Source: Scolanthus callimorphus (lineage: Eukaryota; Cnidaria; Anthozoa; Actiniaria; Edwardsiidae). Taken from it: 64,000 bases of DNA. Position numbers and translations under genes: made by a program. Below, piece by piece: positions 61,301 through 64,000 of this stretch (the first letter of the stretch is position 1; every line of letters starts with the position of its first letter). The stretch lies in NCBI GenBank assembly GCA_033964015.1, contig CM066913.1:5679169-5743168 (forward strand), written 5' to 3'. The notes below the pieces were generated by a model that had not been told where the DNA came from, ran no database searches, and worked only from the letters and a program-made list of their open reading frames with translations.

Positions 61301-64000
61301 GTTGGGGGAACAGCATAATCCTCATAGATGAGTCGGCCATCCCACAACGTACTGAAATGCAGACATAACAAGCGAAATCTCTCTAAGATTTTGACAATCA
61401 TTTCATTCCCAATGTTTTTCTCGTCTTACCCAAGTATCCTGGCAACATAGAGACACAACCCATCATGTTTGCCTGACTTGGTGAGCTCAGGTCGGAACAA
61501 CTGCTCTACTACCAGTTACACCAGGTTGAGGAGTAGAGGTCGCGTAGTTATGAGTAAAGGACTGGCCATCACTGAAACAGGAATACACATCTATCAATCA
61601 CTGATGCATGGTAGATGTTCGGTTGTACATTTTCACTGATCAACCTTAAATCAAAGTAACGATATTCCATACGCTCTTGTTCAGTGTGAGTTACATTTAC
61701 AAAGAAACAGAATTCTACAAAGAGCGGATTTCAGATGACCGTACAGATTCAGTCAGCGTTTCTATTGGTCGAGAGCAAAGTCTTTTATGAGTCAAGTCAT
61801 ACATTTTAAAACACTAATTGTTATCCTAACATGGCTTTCACGAAAACCAAGGCTTATGTACCATTGATGAAATGGCTGTGTACAAATAAAGATGTATGTA
61901 TATGTAACAAATGCACCATTTCGAACTCAACAATACAAACAAATGTCTACAGTCCATAGCAGCAGGTGATAGTTATTTTAGTAATCACATGGCATTACGT
62001 CATCAAAACTAGAAAAGTCGATACCTTGATGACAGTATGTATTGATTCGAGCTCTGCTTTCAGGCAGTGCCTAAATCTATAATTTACTAGCGGTTTCAAT
62101 TGAAAGTAAAATGCTGCGAGCGCGATTTTACAATCTACATGCTTTGGTATACACTTATTTTTAAAAACTGTAAGCGGCTGCTTCTTGCTGGGGTAGCAAT
62201 GCTATATTCCTTTCAAGTAGAAGAAACCATTACCACAAAGGTGAGAGACGTTTGCTTTGGCAAACAGCTTAACCGAGGAATTTGGGAAATACAATAAAAC
62301 ATTTGTATACCGACTGTAGAGCTGTTAGCAAAAATTGCGTTTCACTGCAGGCTTTTAGCTTTTTCGAACACAAGACAATCGATAATCTGATGCACTTTGG
62401 CACGCGACTGCAACTGCATATTATTATACATTGTATTCACTATCTCGATTCTGATTGGCTAAAAGCGCGCGCTTTACTTTGGGAATCACGCACTTTAAGG
62501 GTCTCCAAGAATCAGCATGCTGATTCTTGAAGAATCAGCTAGCTGATTCTTGATCCTACGCGCGCAATGTTTCATGGGACTATAGCCTTGAATGTTTCCC
62601 CTATTTAACAAGGCGCTTGTGTAAAAGAAATTGCTTGACAGAAAAAAGTATTTTCACTGAATCAATGTATAAATAAAACAATTATTGAATTCGGTTTTGT
62701 GATTTCCAGAATAAACAATATCTCGCCAAGTGGAATCAGGCTCGGCCTTACGGCCTCGCCTGATTCCACTTGTCTCGACATTGTTATTCTGGAAATCACA
62801 AAAACCTCATCCAATAATTGCTTATAAACAAACACTGAATAAAACCCAGCTTAATCGTGAAAATAGCGCTTCCTTGCAAAGCACAACATAGATAGCTAAA
62901 ATACGTACATCTCATCGTTGTGAACATTTATTGGTCTCAGACGTACCTTAAAAGGCATAAAATGCAGTAAAACCCGCATTACAAAAGCGGAGATGTTTCA
63001 CCGGGCGATATCAGAAATATCATGGGTGAGTGCTATTTCCTGTCTACATCCCCCATCGCAAAATGTGTCGTCGTGATTGTGAGGCTCACAGCCGTCCAGC
63101 CGGTTGAAGCGACCTCGAATAAAATCGTTTGCAAATCGCGGCCGGCTGCAAATCTCGTCCTTCGTAGCGAATCATTCTTCGTAGCGAATATGTTGCTGCT
63201 CCTAACGTCGCAGCAATTAGAAACAAGTCTCAGTGATCTGACACTTACTCTCTTTGTCCTGGTCTGCTGGTAGGGGAGCTGAGATAGCTGCCCCCAAATG
63301 TTACACCAGTTGCTGGGGTCCCCGATAGTGTCAGTGCCAATGCCGTGGGTACCTGTTATTGGCTGGTTCACCAGCTGAGACTCCCCTCCATATTTAAAGA
63401 ACGCTCTCGTGGCCCACTCAGCAACCTAACCATGGAATATCACCATATCATTTTTTGCAGTCCGAAATCCATCATATCACACACTCTGATTGGCTCGCAG
63501 TCTAGAGTCCTATGATACCCTCCAGACCTCGGGTCTGATGAGTCAGGCACTGACTTCTGAGGTGTGTTTGCTCATTTCTGTGAAGTTTTATGCTGCTTCA
63601 CTGATGCCACCTTGCAGTACTTCTTTGCTGAATGTTCTACCATGTACTGTATCTTCAACCAGATACACACACCCTTCTTTACAATCCGTTTAACATATTA
63701 TTTTAGTATGTTTATCTCAGTAAAATTTAATTTGCACGCTAACCTGAGGATCAGATGCCTGAGTAGTGCAGGCCAACACCAGAGCAATAGCACAGGCTTG
63801 ACTCTCCTGAAATAGAAAAAAAGTATTCCCAAGACAATGATACATCAGACTGATGCTAAGACTATTCCCAGTTTATTAGAAGAGATTAATTTCTGTTGAA
63901 GCCCAAAGTAGCTCAGTATAGCGTATATATCTATAATCATATTATAAATATTTCTTTCGAATAATTATATCATCATTGCTGCAAGGCTCCCAATTGATTA
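49194..64000 (-). CDS. NUP155: Nuclear pore complex protein Nup155, C-terminal two thirds (5' end beyond window)
   Basis: Inner-ring scaffold nucleoporin needed for nuclear envelope and pore assembly. Exons seen, 5' to 3': 63806-63744, 63425-63249, 61571-61430, 61351-61285, 61026-60905, 60813-60759, 60570-60431, 59909-59851, 59758-59637, 59280-59203, 58984-58924, 58589-58455, 58034-57886, 57227-57124, 55040-54990, 54589-54483, 53574-53445, 53077-52958, 52120-52001, 50680-50544, 49880-49774, 49318-49194 (stop 49194-49196). The order follows human Nup155 from about residue 545: [136 protein letters not shown], and an end YLVELES...FKGLQARL. This is the alpha-helical half. An exon equivalent to about 35-40 residues between 52001 and 50680 was not found. 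Small frame breaks at about 59728, 58490, 57160 and 52024 look like base errors. Confidence 0.94.
50322..50487 (-). mobile_element. Truncated family A MITE
   Basis: TTAAGAGCCCGTGTCAGCCA through ATTCTCTAAATCAGCCGATGG matches family A in reverse orientation, but the far terminus is missing. NUP155 intron. Confidence 0.75.
50948..50982. repeat. Near-perfect 35-bp palindrome
   Basis: TCACTAGTGTTTGAAA, three bases, then its exact complement TTTCAAACACTAGTGA. NUP155 intron. It may be the core of a small foldback element. Confidence 0.85.
51184..51351. mobile_element. Long hairpin element (CTTACAAACACGAGGGGGATG stem)
   Basis: Arms of about 75 bp include GCGTGCTCTCTG, TTTCTTACAAACACGAG, ATGTTGG and ACTTGAAAGACAC with their complements, and a loop GAGCCGAAGGCGAG. 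A partial relative (AACACTCGGGAATGTTGGTCG) lies at about 57522-57602. Confidence 0.75.
52335..52566 (+). mobile_element. TTAA-flanked MITE, family A, copy 3
   Basis: TTAAGAGCCTGTGTCAGCTG ... GGCTGACACGGACTCTTTAA. Nearly the same length and interior as 5933-6166 in the same orientation. NUP155 intron. Confidence 0.85.
53208..53390. mobile_element. Relative of the 48745-49082 MITE
   Basis: GTACCCCCCTATCGAGGAAC and GTTCCTCGATAGGCGGGTAAC pair. The interior has GGCCCTGTGGAAATTC and GGCCCTCTGGAAATTCC. Fewer motif copies than the other element. NUP155 intron. Confidence 0.65.
53779..53813. repeat. Poly-G tract
   Basis: An almost pure G run of about 35 bases in a NUP155 intron, preceded by GGGGGGAAGG. 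Nearby short frames (poly-Gly or poly-Pro) are artefacts. Confidence 0.95.
55672..56122. mobile_element. 450-bp MITE with AGACCCCGGTTACACGGGTC ends
   Basis: AGACCCCGGTTACACGGGTC, then CGGACGAATATTTGACCGG at the left, has its near complement CCGGTCAAAAATTCGTCCGG, then ACCCGTGTAACCGGGGTCT at the right. Internal ACACGGGTCCGG repeats form sub-hairpins. Flanked by TTA on both sides. NUP155 intron. Confidence 0.85.
57522..57775. mobile_element. Fragments of a hairpin element and family B
   Basis: AACACTCGGGAATGTTGG to CAATTCTCCAACATA resembles the 51184-51351 hairpin. It abuts TAGACCAAATTCGCTAACGA ... CAAAGGAATCATCACCTGAT, a deleted family B element that keeps both TIRs. NUP155 intron. Confidence 0.6.
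58268..58310. repeat. Poly-C tract
   Basis: More than 35 consecutive C within a NUP155 intron. Confidence 0.95.
62505..62555. repeat. AAGAATCAGC(AT/TA)GCTGATTCTT palindromes
   Basis: Two adjacent perfect palindromes, AGAATCAGCATGCTGATTCT and AAGAATCAGCTAGCTGATTCTT, lie in a NUP155 intron. They are the core of a foldback repeat. Confidence 0.8.
62664..62816. mobile_element. Variable-stem hairpin element, copy 2
   Basis: The same left end (ATTATTGAATTCGGTTTT) and right end (AACCTCATCCAATAA) as 8286-8440, but the stem is GTGATTTCCAGAATAA ... AAGTGGAATCAGGC with a GGCCTTACGGCC loop and exact complements. No stem sequence is shared with copy 1. NUP155 intron. Confidence 0.75.

Overview
This window looks like nuclear DNA of an anthozoan cnidarian, most likely a hexacoral (stony coral or sea anemone). 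The genes are intron-rich with GT-AG junctions, and intergenic and intronic DNA is crowded with short inverted-repeat elements and minisatellites. A nuclear MutS of MSH1 type is present, a gene that among animals is reported from hexacorals, some sponges and placozoans. The organism call is inference; the species cannot be fixed from the sequence alone.

Layout: (1) 1693-4170 (+), a single-exon-looking, multi-pass membrane protein gene broken by several frame changes. (2) 6805-33816 (-), a complete POLR1A gene (largest subunit of RNA polymerase I), about 37 exons and about 1,740 codons. (3) 33979-48520 (+), a complete MSH1 (mitochondrial MutS-type) gene in 11 exons. Its ATG lies only 162 bp from the POLR1A ATG, so the two share one compact bidirectional promoter containing a YY1-like site and two CACGTG boxes. 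(4) 44036-45145 (+), an intronless beta-1,3-galactosyltransferase-like (GT31) gene nested inside an MSH1 intron. (5) 49194 to beyond the right edge (-), the C-terminal two thirds of NUP155, convergent with MSH1.

The non-coding DNA is dominated by mobile-element remains. These include TTAA-flanked MITEs in several copies, long-TIR elements of 0.9 and 1.1 kb, a MULE-like foldback with a 9-bp target duplication, hairpin elements that keep the same ends but differ completely in their stems, a LINE 3' end and tRNA-like SINEs. There are also tandem repeats of 20, 67, 79, 113/116 and 128 bp. The most striking structure is a 2.4-kb nested inverted repeat in a POLR1A intron (about 15950-18380) that carries 15 perfect TGACGTCA (CRE) octamers.

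Conserved exons of POLR1A, NUP155 and MSH1 contain repeated small frame breaks, most of them at homopolymers and most looking like a missing base. Because essential genes are hit on both strands, uncorrected long-read consensus errors are the simplest explanation, and apparent pseudogenes here should be judged with that in mind. Exon limits were read by eye from splice consensus, codon phase and remembered human or yeast family sequences; no alignment was run.
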